Shown piece by piece: positions 27,948 to 38,843 of a stretch of DNA of 61,944 nucleotides. The notes under the pieces were generated by a model, which saw only the letters and a list, made by a program, of their open reading frames with translations, had not been told where the DNA came from and did no database searches. How positions within the stretch are numbered: position 1 is the first letter of the stretch; each line of letters starts with the position of its first letter. A program made the translations under genes and the position numbers. Location: assembly GCA_018066715.1 (NCBI GenBank), contig JAGPWA010000101.1, positions 1 through 61,944 on the forward strand. Direction: 5' to 3'. The stretch is from Porticoccus sp. GTDB taxonomy: Bacteria > Pseudomonadota > Gammaproteobacteria > Pseudomonadales > Porticoccaceae.

Positions 27948-30900
27948 TTACTCTACTGCCATGCCGATGAGTTCTGAAATGGCTTCGAGCAATATTTCTT
28001 CCTGGTAAGGCTTACCTAAATATTGCTCAACACCCAGTGCAAGTGCTCGATCCCGGTGTTTTTCTCCTGTTCTGGAGGTAATCATAATGATGGGTATTTT
28101 TTTAAGTTCTTCATTGCCCTTAACCCGGCGCGCCACTTCAAAACCGTCCATGCGCGGCATCTCAATATCTAGCAACATCACATCTGGTGATTGGTCTTGC
28201 AACAATTTCATTGCTTCAACCCCATCTCGCGCTGTGATTACATTGAAACCTTCTCGCTCTAGGAAACGGCCGGTGACTTTCCGCACCGTCACAGAATCAT
28301 CCACCACCATTACAGTCGACGCCACAGGCTGCTTCGAACTTCCTTGCGCATTAAGTACTTCAACCCCAACTCTGGCCGTAGTCTGTACTCGTAACAGGGC
28401 GAGCAAATCAAGGATTACGACCACTCGACCATCGCCCAGAAGCGTGGCTCCTGACAGACCAGGAACCCGGCTAAACTGAGGGCCCAAGCTCTTCACAACT
28501 ATTTCATTGCTACCAGCCAAACCATCTACCTGAACAGCGTATGAACGTGTTTTCGAATGAACCAGTACTAACAGGGCAGATTCAGCGGACATATCGATCT
28601 TGGGTGTCAACCCATCACTTAACAAGCTGCCAAGGTAGCGCACCTCATAATTACTCCCGGCATATTCAAGTCGTGCATCCGGGAAGCGATAGTAATGCTC
28701 CAGCTCCATGGCGCTGACCCGCACAACACCATCCACGCTATTCAACGGCAGAGCAAACAAGTCCTCCCCAACCTCAATCATCAATGCTCGATTGACCGAC
28801 ACCGTGAAGGGCAGGCGCACTGTAAACTGAGAGCCCTCACCTTTTTTGGTGGTAATCTGCACAGAACCGCCAAGCTCCCGCACTTGGCTATAGACCACAT
28901 CCATGCCAACACCACGGCCTGAAACATGAGTCACTTTTTTTGAAGTAGAAAAACCTGATTGAAAAATAAATTGAATCACCTCTTGGTGATCCAAGCCGCT
29001 ATCCTCTGTCATCAAGCCAAGCTCTATGGCTCGCAGACGAATTGCCTCAACATTGAGACCTCGCCCGTCATCTGACAGCTGCAAGAGAATGTCGCCACCC
29101 TCACGAATCAGCCCTACGGAGACTACACCCGCTTCCGGTTTACCTAGCTCAAGCCGTTCTTCTGAAGATTCAATCCCATGGTCAATGGAATTCCTGATCA
29201 TATGCTCCAAGGGCGGCAGCATTTGCTCCATCACTGAGCGATCCATCTCACCATCCACATTGGCCAGGATCAATTCCACGTCTTTACCCAGTTCGTCGCT
29301 GACCTGGCGCACCATACGGCGCAACCTAGGTACAATTCGCGAGAATGGCACCATACGGGTCCGCATCAAACGTTCCTGTAGGTCTGTATTAATCCGGGAT
29401 TGCGTGAGTAACTGCGACTCTGCACCCCTAGCCTTATCAGCAAGAGTGCCTTTCAAGTCTTTTAAGTCTGAAGCCGATTCCAGAAGCGCTCGTGACAATT
29501 GTTGTAATTGTGAATAACGGTCCATTTCCAGAGGATCAAACCCTTCCGTCTCCGTCGTAGACATGGCTTCAATTTGCTCCTGACGGAACATCACATGAGC
29601 CTCCGTCTCCATACCAATACGACGGACTTGATCCCTAAGACGAACAATCGTCGACTCCATCTCCTCCAAAGTAAATGCAAATTCATTCACCTGTTGTTCA
29701 ACACGGCCTCGAGAAATACTGGTTTCTCCCGCAAGGTTTACCAGGCTTTCCAATAATGGTGCCGAAACCTTAACCATTTCCTGCGGCATTGCCTGACGCT
29801 CAATCTGGGGAATATTTTCCCCAGCTACACCCGGATTAAGTGGCAGGTCTATAACCACATCAACCACGTCAGACACCTGTTGTGTTTGCTGCTCAGCCTC
29901 TGTAGTGACTAGTTCTGCCTCTACCTCAGGCACGGCCTTATCATCTCGATCAAACAGTTGCCTAGCTGCCGCCAATGCTTCAAGTAAATAATCCTGCTGT
30001 CGAAGCAACCGGCTAAACATCGCGGCACTGAGCTGATCCCGATTGTTTTCCAAAACAAGAATGTCACTCTCAAGGTCATGACTGAAAGTACCTAATTGCT
30101 CCAGGCCCGACATACGAGCGCCACCTTTCAGGGTATGCAGTGAACGCTTGAGCGACTCCACATGGTCTTTACTTCCCCAATCACGCTCCCAACCCTGCAA
30201 TGCCTGATCAATTTCTTCCAAAAGCTCATCTGCTTCAGCAGTAAACGTTTCCAGTATTTCGAGATCAATATCATCACGACTCAACGACTGGATGGCGACC
30301 TCTTGTAACTCGCCAAGCAAAGGCAGCTCTGGCTCAATACTTGACCCATCGCCCCCATGTTCGGCCAATGGAACATCGTCATCTATGTCTCTATCAACTA
30401 TGGTGCTCTCAACAGGACCATCTGTATCCACTGGCTCGACGGATACAGGTGAATCAACGGGCTCAGCTTCAGCCGTCAACACCTCCAACTGATCTGCCAA
30501 AGAAGATGAAATTGACGGCAACTCCTGGTTGGCTGCCACACAATCGATCATGCCAAGCATGGCCTCGTGAGCCTGCTGCAGTACCTGAATGAGTGTGTCT
30601 GTCGGCGCTAAATGTTGCTGAATAATATTGTTATGAACTCTGCTCAGTAGCAAAGACAACTGATTAAGTGTCGCAACCCCCGCTCGGCCGGCGGCAGTGG
30701 CTAATTGATCCAGTTCATCACGCAAGGAGATTAATGGTAACTCACCCTCTGGTTGCTGCTGCCACTGATACAAGCTTTCACCCGCATTTAACAACCCTGC
30801 GATGCCTCCCATCATGAGCAAATTCAGCGCGTCCGGATCAACCTTAGGCTGCTCTTTCTCCTCCTTGCTAAGTATGGGGCTGATATGGCGCGCTCTAAGC

Positions 30901-33536
30901 TCTGCCACGCGGGCCAAAAATTGCGCTAGCCCAGGGGTTTCTCCCATGTGAGAGCGAGTGTTAATCGACTGATGGCAGTAATCCACAGCATCAGCTAACA
31001 AGTCGACAACATCTTCATTCACATCAAGCTGATAGGTGTAGAGCTCCCTGGCATACTGCTCTATAGGTGTCACAAGGTCACCTATAGGCTCAACTCCCGC
31101 CATACGAGCACTGCCCTTCAAGGTATGTAGTGCGCCCAGAACAAGGCTTGTTGGAGGTGCATAAACGGGTGCTTCACGGCGCTGCTCTTCGACAAAATCT
31201 TGCACCACCTGCAGGTGCCCCTCAGCTTCACCAGCAAAAATTATCAGTAATTCTGAGTCTTCGGGAGACTCTGGCTCGACCACAATATTCTCTGAGGCCT
31301 GTACTTCTATGTCTGTCAGAGGCGTATCCTCAGCCTCTGTAGCTGGTAGTGACGTTTCTTCACCTTTGGCGAGAGCGTCAGCAGCAACCACTAGCTGCGC
31401 CACATAATCCCCACGGCTGTAACTGATCTCATGTTGGAAGGCCGCACATAATCCTGGCATCACTTCGCGGGCTAAATCTACAAAGGCTATAACGGTTGGA
31501 GTAACCGTGACCCGATTTGCTATCACCTTATTTAGCAGGTTCTCAACAGACCAGGCCAGGTCGCCAATGGTTTCTGCGCCAACCATCCGACCACTGCCCT
31601 TTAGGGTGTGAAAACCACGACGTATCTCATTAAGAGGTTCTTCACCTTTAGGGTTATCAACCCATTGAAGGTAGGCACCCTCAATAAGCTCAAGGACCTC
31701 GGTCACTTCTTCTACGAAAATGCCGATAATCTCCTGATCAGCAAAATCATCTTCTTTGGGCGTTTCTTCTACAGAGTCGTCTGCCGATGGCTCATTAATT
31801 ACGACCCTAGGTTGCCCAGCGCCTACTGTCGTGACCACAGGCCCATCACCAGTAACGGGGTACCCTAGTTTGGCCACCCCTTCCTCAGCCAGCCCAAGAA
31901 TTGTTTGCTCGGCCTGTTCATCCTGCTGACCAACATAATCAAGATAGTATTCCACGCTGGTAATAGCATCGGCCAAAGCATCCAGCATATTCCAATTAGG
32001 CACGCTATCTTCAGCCAACACTTCTGCCACCAAAAATTGGTGGCAGGCATTCAGTACCGCAGCGGCTCTATGTAACGTCATCATGCCCAAAGCACCACGG
32101 ACATCGAGAATCAGCTCAGGCACACCATCAAGGTTTTCCCTCTGCCACTGGGAGGCAATAAACTCAACGATGGCACTCTTTACTGTCACAAGACCCTTAC
32201 GGACCTCATCTAACAACGCTTCCTGAGCACGATTAACCTCTACCTGCATCTCGCCCGAAGCTGCTGACCCATCAACCAGTTGCCGGTTATTATCTAACCA
32301 ACCATGCAGGCTAGCCTCTCCTTCCACCAGTTGAGTGGCTACCAACACTAAGCAGCCCTTACCTGAATCAGAGGGATTATTTCGGAGGGCAAGTATCTGC
32401 TCCCGTGCTTGTTCCATAGAGGCACGAAGCTCACTGCGCCCGACCACCGCTAGAGAATCACTGATTCGTCGCAACCCATTACTGGCATCATCCAATAGCT
32501 GTTCGTTATCGCCGCCTTCCATGGTGTAGCGATCGAGACTCTCTTTGACTTGAGCAATCTCTTCATCCAGTGCGGCAACAATTGCCTGAGCCGTCTCCGG
32601 GTGGTACATCGGTGACAAGCCATCCTCGCTATCTTCTAACAACGCCTCCGGAAGCGCTTCATCCAAGTGATAGTCTGCCCGTACCAAAAGAGCACGAGGT
32701 GCCTCACTGCGAGAATAGGCAATATAGAACAAGATGTTTTTCAGCAACACTTCTGGCAATGGCTGAGATAGCCCTTCTACGCCTGCTTGGGCAAGCTGGC
32801 GGATTTCACTGTCCAGCTCCCGTAACAACATTTTGACGGAATACCCTAAGGGTATTTCTTTTGCGGAAATACCTTCAAGTAGTGCCAATACCGTGGTCCA
32901 TAGCGGCTCTCTTGGTAAGCCTTTACTAAGCTCCTTTAAGCGAGAAAAAACCTTGTCAAGATAACCAAAGTTTTCTTCCACTTTTTCACCCTTGACCACC
33001 CCCAACAGCGCGTACTGATACATCTGCCGCAATTTACGCAGCAAGTTGGTCATAGACACTGGATCTGGTTGGCGGTTGTAAGGCTTACTCAGTTTTTGCG
33101 TCGCATCCATCTGCGGTGTAAAAAAGGCCGTTTCAGACACCAGCGGCTCACCACGTACAACACGTAGCTCATTGAGTAACAACAACAGTATTTCCGGCTG
33201 ATCACGCCGACTGGTCATGACCTGGCGCAAGTACGCAGGCAATTTGAGTATTGCCTGCACCATCACATCGCAGGCATCAGCCACATTTTTAACATGCCCT
33301 TCCAGCATGCTCACGGCCAGCCCTTCCATTTCTTCAGCCAGCAACAGAGGGCCATGGCACTCGGCAATTTTCAGAGAGCCATGTACTTGGTGAATATAAC
33401 TAAGACAAAAACGTATTTGGGACTCATCGGATGGATCGACAAGGTAAGACTCAAGTGCTTCATAGGCCTGATGCAGGCTAGTTTCGACCTCGTCGATCAG
33501 CCATTCAAGACCCTGCAGCCTCCCCTTTAACTCCAT
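27948..33536 (-). CDS. chpA: ChpA hybrid chemotaxis histidine kinase
   Basis: This 1862-aa CheA-like kinase controls twitching and, in Pseudomonas, cAMP production. Its N-terminal 500 residues are FimL-like with degenerate phosphotransfer helices. Three intact Hpt domains show the FHTLKG/LHTLKG motif near residues 643, 806 and 1133. A dimerisation helix is near 1266 (LVNLAGETSISRGR), followed by ATPase N box HMIRNSIDHGIE (about 1450) and G box VSGRGVGMDVV (about 1541). A CheW domain and a C-terminal receiver (VMVVDDS near 1743, phosphoacceptor Asp in LLDIEMPRMDG) complete it. The ATG at 33536 has GGAGG 7-8 nt upstream. It is shorter than Pseudomonas ChpA. Confidence 0.93.
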   Translation of the reverse strand: MELKGRLQGLEWLIDEVETSLHQAYEALESYLVDPSDESQIRFCLSYIHQVHGSLKIAECHGPLLLAEEMEGLAVSMLEGHVKNVADACDVMVQAILKLPAYLRQVMTSRRDQPEILLLLLNELRVVRGEPLVSETAFFTPQMDATQKLSKPYNRQPDPVSMTNLLRKLRQMYQYALLGVVKGEKVEENFGYLDKVFSRLKELSKGLPREPLWTTVLALLEGISAKEIPLGYSVKMLLRELDSEIRQLAQAGVEGLSQPLPEVLLKNILFYIAYSRSEAPRALLVRADYHLDEALPEALLEDSEDGLSPMYHPETAQAIVAALDEEIAQVKESLDRYTMEGGDNEQLLDDASNGLRRISDSLAVVGRSELRASMEQAREQILALRNNPSDSGKGCLVLVATQLVEGEASLHGWLDNNRQLVDGSAASGEMQVEVNRAQEALLDEVRKGLVTVKSAIVEFIASQWQRENLDGVPELILDVRGALGMMTLHRAAAVLNACHQFLVAEVLAEDSVPNWNMLDALADAITSVEYYLDYVGQQDEQAEQTILGLAEEGVAKLGYPVTGDGPVVTTVGAGQPRVVINEPSADDSVEETPKEDDFADQEIIGIFVEEVTEVLELIEGAYLQWVDNPKGEEPLNEIRRGFHTLKGSGRMVGAETIGDLAWSVENLLNKVIANRVTVTPTVIAFVDLAREVMPGLCAAFQHEISYSRGDYVAQLVVAADALAKGEETSLPATEAEDTPLTDIEVQASENIVVEPESPEDSELLIIFAGEAEGHLQVVQDFVEEQRREAPVYAPPTSLVLGALHTLKGSARMAGVEPIGDLVTPIEQYARELYTYQLDVNEDVVDLLADAVDYCHQSINTRSHMGETPGLAQFLARVAELRARHISPILSKEEKEQPKVDPDALNLLMMGGIAGLLNAGESLYQWQQQPEGELPLISLRDELDQLATAAGRAGVATLNQLSLLLSRVHNNIIQQHLAPTDTLIQVLQQAHEAMLGMIDCVAANQELPSISSSLADQLEVLTAEAEPVDSPVSVEPVDTDGPVESTIVDRDIDDDVPLAEHGGDGSSIEPELPLLGELQEVAIQSLSRDDIDLEILETFTAEADELLEEIDQALQGWERDWGSKDHVESLKRSLHTLKGGARMSGLEQLGTFSHDLESDILVLENNRDQLSAAMFSRLLRQQDYLLEALAAARQLFDRDDKAVPEVEAELVTTEAEQQTQQVSDVVDVVIDLPLNPGVAGENIPQIERQAMPQEMVKVSAPLLESLVNLAGETSISRGRVEQQVNEFAFTLEEMESTIVRLRDQVRRIGMETEAHVMFRQEQIEAMSTTETEGFDPLEMDRYSQLQQLSRALLESASDLKDLKGTLADKARGAESQLLTQSRINTDLQERLMRTRMVPFSRIVPRLRRMVRQVSDELGKDVELILANVDGEMDRSVMEQMLPPLEHMIRNSIDHGIESSEERLELGKPEAGVVSVGLIREGGDILLQLSDDGRGLNVEAIRLRAIELGLMTEDSGLDHQEVIQFIFQSGFSTSKKVTHVSGRGVGMDVVYSQVRELGGSVQITTKKGEGSQFTVRLPFTVSVNRALMIEVGEDLFALPLNSVDGVVRVSAMELEHYYRFPDARLEYAGSNYEVRYLGSLLSDGLTPKIDMSAESALLVLVHSKTRSYAVQVDGLAGSNEIVVKSLGPQFSRVPGLSGATLLGDGRVVVILDLLALLRVQTTARVGVEVLNAQGSSKQPVASTVMVVDDSVTVRKVTGRFLEREGFNVITARDGVEAMKLLQDQSPDVMLLDIEMPRMDGFEVARRVKGNEELKKIPIIMITSRTGEKHRDRALALGVEQYLGKPYQEEILLEAISELIGMAVE

Positions 33537-33668
33537 CAATAGACCTCCGCTCTACTTCACTGAGCGCAACGATAGATAGGTACTGGGCAACAATCTTGCG
33601 CCTGTACCACTGACAGGGTACCGACTATTTGCCCACACAAAACATCACCCAACTGACTCATCAACTAC

Positions 33669-36227
33669 CTAGCCCTTTTTCTCTTCGTTATCGAGACCGT
33701 CAAGGTCAACGCTCTCTAGAGCCAGCTCATCAGCAGAGGCTTTCGTCTGACCCTCTGCATCATCTGCATCTCCACTTTCACCATCAAAATTCCGATCACT
33801 ATCGACATTATCGTCGGCCAACAATTGCTCCATGAGCTCATCTTCAATTGAAAGATCCTCTTCATCAAGCCCAAGATCTGATTCCAATGCAGCATGGGCC
33901 GCTTCTGCCTCTTCAAGCACTTTGTTGATTTCAACTGATTCTACCGTGCCCTCACTTTCAGGCACTGACTCATCCTCACCACTACGATGCAATGCTTGAT
34001 CAACCATTGCCGCTTCATCCTCTGAGAGGCCATAACCCTTCACCGGTGGTTTTTCTTGTCGTTGTTCTTCCTCCGATGGCTGGTCGATAGATTCCGCCTC
34101 ATCCTCTTCAGAACCAATCTCTTCTTCCTCAACGGCCACAAGGTCAGTAATAGCTCCTTCTTCTATCCCAAACTCATCGTAAGTGAAGCCTGTGTCATCA
34201 GCCTCCAGAGATTGCTGTTCCTGCTCCATTGATTCGGGGAGTTTGAAGCCAGAGACAGAGTTTCTGAGTTCTATTGCCAGCTCAGCCAGCTCTCCAGTGG
34301 AGTGCGCCGTATTGTTAGTACCAGATAAGGTTTGAGAGGTGATGTCTTGAATCACATTCATGGTGCTGGAGATATGACCAGCAGTCGTAGACTGGCGGCT
34401 TGCCGTTGCAGAAATATCCTGAATCAACTCTGCCAAATCGGCAGAAACTGTTTCGATTTCCTCCAAAGCACCACCGGCAGCATGTGCTCGCTCAGCACCC
34501 CTTACGACCTCCGACGTCGTTTGCTCCATAGAGCTCACGGCCTCATGGGTATCGGTCTGAATCGTCTTCACCAAGGAGGCAATCTGCTTGGTCGCTGCCG
34601 CAGAACGCTCTGCCAGCCGCTGCACCTCATCCGCCACCACAGCAAAACCACGGCCTGCATCACCAGCCATCGAGGCCTGAATAGCTGCGTTAAGTGCCAA
34701 AATGTTGGTCTGGTCAGCAATGTCGTTAATTAGGGATACGATATCGCCAATCTCTTGGGAGCTTTCACCCAGCTGCTTGATCCGTTTGGAGGTGTCCTGA
34801 ATCTGCTCACGAATAGTATCCATACCAGCGATGGTATTCTGTACAACCTCCGCACCTTTTTTGGCGATAGACACCGATTTCTCAGCCACCATGGCCGACT
34901 CGGAAGAACTGGCCGACACTTGGTCAATAGTAATGGCCAGCTCATTGGTCGCCGCAGAGGCTCCGGTAATCTCTTGCGCCTGATGTTCAGAGGCTTCCGC
35001 CAGCTGCAAAGCTGTGGCTCTGGTTTCATTGGCGGCGGCCGAAACATTCTCAGAGGTATCCTGAATCTGAGCGACCAAAATTCTCAACTGATCGATCGTA
35101 TAGTTAATAGAGTCCGCAATAGCTCCAGTAAAATCTTCAGTAACTGTCGCGTGGCTTGTTAGATCACCTTCACCAAGGCCAGCAATTTCATCCAGCAGTC
35201 GTAAAATGGCCTGCTGATTATGCTCATTGGCGGTTGCCGTTTCACGGAGACGACGGCGAGTTTCTGCTGAAATCAGCACACCCATCACCGCCATCAAAAT
35301 CACACCAAAAACACCGGCATATAATGCTGTCTGGTATGAGAGCCCGAAGCTTTTAGGTGGTGCCGCAATAACGTCAGACAGCTGACTGATTTGTTCTTGT
35401 AAAACCGGAGATTCTTCAAGGATCTCATTGTTTGCTTGGCGGGCACTAAAAAGTGCTGGTGTCGCCTCGAAAATCTCCTGAATGGAGCTGCTCACAAAGG
35501 CGAAGCGCTTGGTAATGCTCTCTAGGCTAGTCTTGGCCTTCTGCCCTGTTACTCGACTAATACCTAGTTGGGTATTACCCGTTTTCATTCCCTCCAGAAC
35601 CCGACCAAACAGGTTTGCATCACTCGTAAATTGTTTCGCAGCGGTTTCAGCATCGGCGCCACCTGCCAGCATTTTATCTACATTACGACCTATCCTCTCT
35701 GCGCGCCAAGATTGTGCTTGAGCAACAGCTACCTGCTCTGCAGGCGCTCTACTTGCCAGTAATATTTCTACAACTTGAGTATGCTCCTGCTGTAATTCAG
35801 GCAAAGTATCGTTCAGCGTCGCGGCAACTTGATTCAGAAACATCACTGTGTTTTTGTTATCAATAATAGTCTGGGCATTTTCACCGGCTTTCAACCAAGC
35901 CTCTTCCAAACTACTTAATTGGGATGAAGGGGTTGCAGAGGAAAGATTCGCATTTAGCGTACTCCAACTTTTCTGCATTTGATCCACTACATTCTGCAGC
36001 TCACTAAACGCATCTTCCTGACCAGATGTTGCTTCATGGGACAAGCTAACCAACCGATAGGATTGCGCTCGCATCTCTGAGGCACGCTGCAGGTTTTCCT
36101 GGTCCCGGGAAGTTTGCTGAAAGACCGTCAGTAAATTAAAGCCGAGGAAAACAATCACGACGACGAGCATCACTGACAACACTACAGTCAATGTATTGGT
36201 TTTAGGTTTCTGGCTTCCTGTTTTCAT
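33669..36227 (-). CDS. pilJ: PilJ methyl-accepting chemotaxis protein with acidic C-terminal tail
   Basis: PilJ is the inner-membrane receptor of the Chp system. Residues about 15-35 form TM1, a periplasmic PilJ-type helical region follows, and TM2 is near 300-320 ([18 protein letters not shown]). A HAMP and signalling coiled coil come next, with the hairpin tip [19 protein letters not shown] near 510. The usual protein would end soon after SGFKLPES (about 660). Here about 190 more residues follow, dominated by Glu and Asp ([37 protein letters not shown]), without a recognisable domain. The pilI gene is 72 nt upstream. pilK is absent downstream. Confidence 0.93.
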   Translation of the reverse strand: MKTGSQKPKTNTLTVVLSVMLVVVIVFLGFNLLTVFQQTSRDQENLQRASEMRAQSYRLVSLSHEATSGQEDAFSELQNVVDQMQKSWSTLNANLSSATPSSQLSSLEEAWLKAGENAQTIIDNKNTVMFLNQVAATLNDTLPELQQEHTQVVEILLASRAPAEQVAVAQAQSWRAERIGRNVDKMLAGGADAETAAKQFTSDANLFGRVLEGMKTGNTQLGISRVTGQKAKTSLESITKRFAFVSSSIQEIFEATPALFSARQANNEILEESPVLQEQISQLSDVIAAPPKSFGLSYQTALYAGVFGVILMAVMGVLISAETRRRLRETATANEHNQQAILRLLDEIAGLGEGDLTSHATVTEDFTGAIADSINYTIDQLRILVAQIQDTSENVSAAANETRATALQLAEASEHQAQEITGASAATNELAITIDQVSASSSESAMVAEKSVSIAKKGAEVVQNTIAGMDTIREQIQDTSKRIKQLGESSQEIGDIVSLINDIADQTNILALNAAIQASMAGDAGRGFAVVADEVQRLAERSAAATKQIASLVKTIQTDTHEAVSSMEQTTSEVVRGAERAHAAGGALEEIETVSADLAELIQDISATASRQSTTAGHISSTMNVIQDITSQTLSGTNNTAHSTGELAELAIELRNSVSGFKLPESMEQEQQSLEADDTGFTYDEFGIEEGAITDLVAVEEEEIGSEEDEAESIDQPSEEEQRQEKPPVKGYGLSEDEAAMVDQALHRSGEDESVPESEGTVESVEINKVLEEAEAAHAALESDLGLDEEDLSIEDELMEQLLADDNVDSDRNFDGESGDADDAEGQTKASADELALESVDLDGLDNEEKKG

Positions 36228-36299
36228 CTCAATCTCTTTCCGAACAAGTGATGCTGGTGCATCCCAGCAATTCTAGGAATTATCTATACGATGAACCGA

Positions 36300-36839
36300 C
36301 TAAACGGCCACCTCCATAAAACATTGGTCACTGAGCAACTGGCCGGGACGTAACAAAACCCAAGTTTTATCAGCTTGCACGAACCCACCCTCAGCGTAAG
36401 GGGAAAGCACTTCTGGAACACCGTCAAGCTGCTGGCTGAAGGTATCAATGCCAAAATGGCGCATATCATAGACCCGATCAACTACCAGGCCTACGAAAAT
36501 ACCCATCATATCGATCACCAAAACACGCTGCGCCTTTGGTGGTGCAGATAACGCACCACCAAGGAACTCAGCAAAGTTGATTATCGGCAATAATCGCCCA
36601 CGCAGGTTTGCCACCCCCAACACCCAAGTATTTACTCGAGGCAGACGAGTACACGGTGGCAACTCTATAATTTCTGTTAGCTCTTCAAGCGCCATAGCCA
36701 AATGCACCCCCAGAAGGGAAAAGCAGGCCACTTTTCGTGTAGGGACAATATCTTCCTGCGCAGGTAACCCTCGACCGGTTTCAGTAAACTGCCGAGAAAG
36801 AGAAAGAAGCGCGTTAAATGCTGAACTGTGTTTGGTCAT
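36300..36839 (-). CDS. pilI: PilI CheW-like adaptor
   Basis: The 179-aa CheW-like protein (TRKVACFSLLGVHLAMALEEL; VLGVANLRGRLLPIINF; VLVIDMMGIFVGLVVDRV) links PilJ to ChpA. It sits between pilH and pilJ in the standard gene order. Confidence 0.92.
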   Translation of the reverse strand: MTKHSSAFNALLSLSRQFTETGRGLPAQEDIVPTRKVACFSLLGVHLAMALEELTEIIELPPCTRLPRVNTWVLGVANLRGRLLPIINFAEFLGGALSAPPKAQRVLVIDMMGIFVGLVVDRVYDMRHFGIDTFSQQLDGVPEVLSPYAEGGFVQADKTWVLLRPGQLLSDQCFMEVAV

Positions 36840-36859
36840 GCCTCATTAGTAATCAGCCT

Positions 36860-37222
36860 TCAGCTGATTACCTCCTTTAGCACATCAACCAGGTTTTGCT
36901 CACTGACAGGCTTGGTCAGGTACGCTTTAGCCCCTTGGCGCATACCCCAAACCTTATCTGTTTCCTGATCCTTGGTTGTCACCATGACCACAGGAATATG
37001 TTCTGTTTCCCGAGTCTTATTTAATTGTCGAGTGGCCTGAAACCCATTCAACCCAGGTAAGACAATATCCATCAGAATGGCATCCGGCTGCTCTCTCTTG
37101 GCAACTGTCACGCCCTCCTCACCGCTCTCCGCTGAGAGCACAGCGTAGCCATTCTTTTCCAACAACCCCACGAGCTTATGCATCTCTGTTGGCGAATCAT
37201 CAACTATCAATACTGTTGCCAT
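36860..37222 (-). CDS. pilH: PilH response regulator
   Basis: This 120-aa single-domain receiver has the acidic pair in LIVDDSP, phosphoacceptor Asp in AILMDIVLPG, Thr in VMVTTK and Lys in YLTKPVS. In Pseudomonas PilH tunes retraction with PilU and limits Chp signalling. The ATG at 37222 follows a GGGGGAG ribosome site; a longer frame to 37234 would contain that site. Confidence 0.93.
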   Translation of the reverse strand: MATVLIVDDSPTEMHKLVGLLEKNGYAVLSAESGEEGVTVAKREQPDAILMDIVLPGLNGFQATRQLNKTRETEHIPVVMVTTKDQETDKVWGMRQGAKAYLTKPVSEQNLVDVLKEVIS

Positions 37223-37251
37223 ACTCTCCCCCACTTGGGTTTACGAGAAAT

Positions 37252-37656
37252 TTAGGTTTGAGTGTCCGCATCAGCTCTTGATGAAAACTTCTCAAGCACT
37301 TCAAATAATTCAGCCTTACTAAAAGGCTTTGTAAGATAATCATCCGCGCCAACTATCCGACCCTTCGCTTTGTCAAAAAGCCCGTCCTTACTCGACAACA
37401 TAATGACTGGGGTGTGCTTATACTGGCTATTATTCTTGATCAAAGCACAGGTCTGATAACCATCCAGACGCGGCATCATAATATCCACAAAAATCACCTC
37501 AGGACTCTTATCTGCAATCTTGGCAAGAGAATCAAAACCATCAGTAGCCGTAATGACATCACAACCTGCTTTAGTTAGCAGTGTCTCTGCTGTACGCCGG
37601 ATAGTATTACTATCGTCAATAACCATTACCCTGAGGCCTTTCAGGTGTTCTTCCAT
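37252..37656 (-). CDS. pilG: PilG response regulator
   Basis: The 134-aa single-domain receiver has acidic residues in VMVIDDSN, phosphoacceptor Asp in VIFVDIMMPRLDG, Ser in IMLSSKDG and Lys in YLTKPFS. PilG is the main output of the Chp kinase, acting on pilus extension. It is the first gene of the cluster, divergent from gshB across a 239-bp gap. Confidence 0.94.
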   Translation of the reverse strand: MEEHLKGLRVMVIDDSNTIRRTAETLLTKAGCDVITATDGFDSLAKIADKSPEVIFVDIMMPRLDGYQTCALIKNNSQYKHTPVIMLSSKDGLFDKAKGRIVGADDYLTKPFSKAELFEVLEKFSSRADADTQT

Positions 37657-37895
37657 TCTTGCATGTCCCGCGTTGTGATTATGCTTAACCGGTGATTCCC
37701 AGAAGAACCTTATTTAACACAACCACCAAGTTTAATCTATAACTGGCTGCCAACCCTGAAACTTGCGAACTGTTTTTCCTTATGCCGGTTGTCTTCTCGA
37801 GCTGAGCCCCTTAAGTTAACAGCATTAATCACGATCACTCGGTATACAATCATAATTAACAAGTCGCCCCTCGTGGCGTGATGCAGGTAACAGTT

Positions 37896-38843
37896 ATGAA
37901 GAGAACTCTCGGGGTTGTTATGGACCCCATTAGCAATATCAGCGTTATAAAGGACACAACCCTAGCTCTTTTACTGGCGGCTCAAAGCCGAGGCTGGCAG
38001 CTGATGTATATGGAGCAGGCAGACCTGGCTCTAGAAAACAACATATCGGTTGCCTCCCTTAAACCGCTACAAGTCAGGGACGATGCCGCTGACTGGTACA
38101 CACTGGGGGAGCCTCAGCTGCAACCACTCTCCGAGCTGGATGTACTGCTGATGCGCAAGGACCCACCATTTGATAGCGAGTATATCTATTCCACCTATAT
38201 TCTAGAGGCGGCAGAAAAGTGTGGCGTGCTGGTTATTAATAAACCGCAAAGCCTCAGGGACTGCAATGAGAAAGTCTTCGCCACACTATTCCCTGAATGC
38301 TCACCACCACTACTGGTCAGTCGTGATAAAAATCGACTAAAGCATTTCCATAAGACCCATGGCAACGTCGTCTTCAAACCTCTCGATGGCATGGGCGGCA
38401 CCGCCGTGTTCCAAGTCCGTCAAGACGACCCTAACCTGAATGTGATTATTGAAATGCTAACCATCGATGGCACACGCACCATCATGGCACAAAAGTTTAT
38501 TCCTGATATTTCCAATGGCGACAAACGCATTCTCATGGTGGACGGAGAGCCTATACCCTACTGCCTCGCCCGAATCCCTCCTGAAGGTGATATTCGCGGT
38601 AACCTCGCCGTAGGCGGCACAGGCGTAGTACGGCCACTGAGTGAAAGGGATCTATGGATTGCCCAACAGGTGGGCCCTGTACTAAAAGAAAAAGCGATAC
38701 TGTTCGCTGGGCTGGATGTGATCGGCGACTATCTGACCGAAATTAACATCACCAGCCCCACCTGCGCCCGGGAAATAGACCGAGAACAGGCAACAGATAT
38801 TGGCGGAAAGTTGATGGACGCCATAGAGAAACGACTCCGGTGA
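37896..38843 (+). CDS. gshB: Glutathione synthetase
   Basis: GshB joins gamma-glutamylcysteine and glycine using ATP. The 315-aa ATP-grasp enzyme begins LGVVMDPISNISVIKDTTLA, as in Escherichia coli. It has KPLDGMGGTAVF as the ATP-binding loop, GDKRILMVDGEP and a terminal INITSPTC. The ATG at 37896 matches family length; an upstream ATG at 37878 would add six residues. The stop overlaps the tonB start. Confidence 0.95.
   Translation: MKRTLGVVMDPISNISVIKDTTLALLLAAQSRGWQLMYMEQADLALENNISVASLKPLQVRDDAADWYTLGEPQLQPLSELDVLLMRKDPPFDSEYIYSTYILEAAEKCGVLVINKPQSLRDCNEKVFATLFPECSPPLLVSRDKNRLKHFHKTHGNVVFKPLDGMGGTAVFQVRQDDPNLNVIIEMLTIDGTRTIMAQKFIPDISNGDKRILMVDGEPIPYCLARIPPEGDIRGNLAVGGTGVVRPLSERDLWIAQQVGPVLKEKAILFAGLDVIGDYLTEINITSPTCAREIDREQATDIGGKLMDAIEKRLR

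Noticed and set aside
33540-33668. Possible pilK remnant between pilJ and chpA
   Set aside because: The 129 bp hold no frame or motif similar to a CheR methyltransferase.
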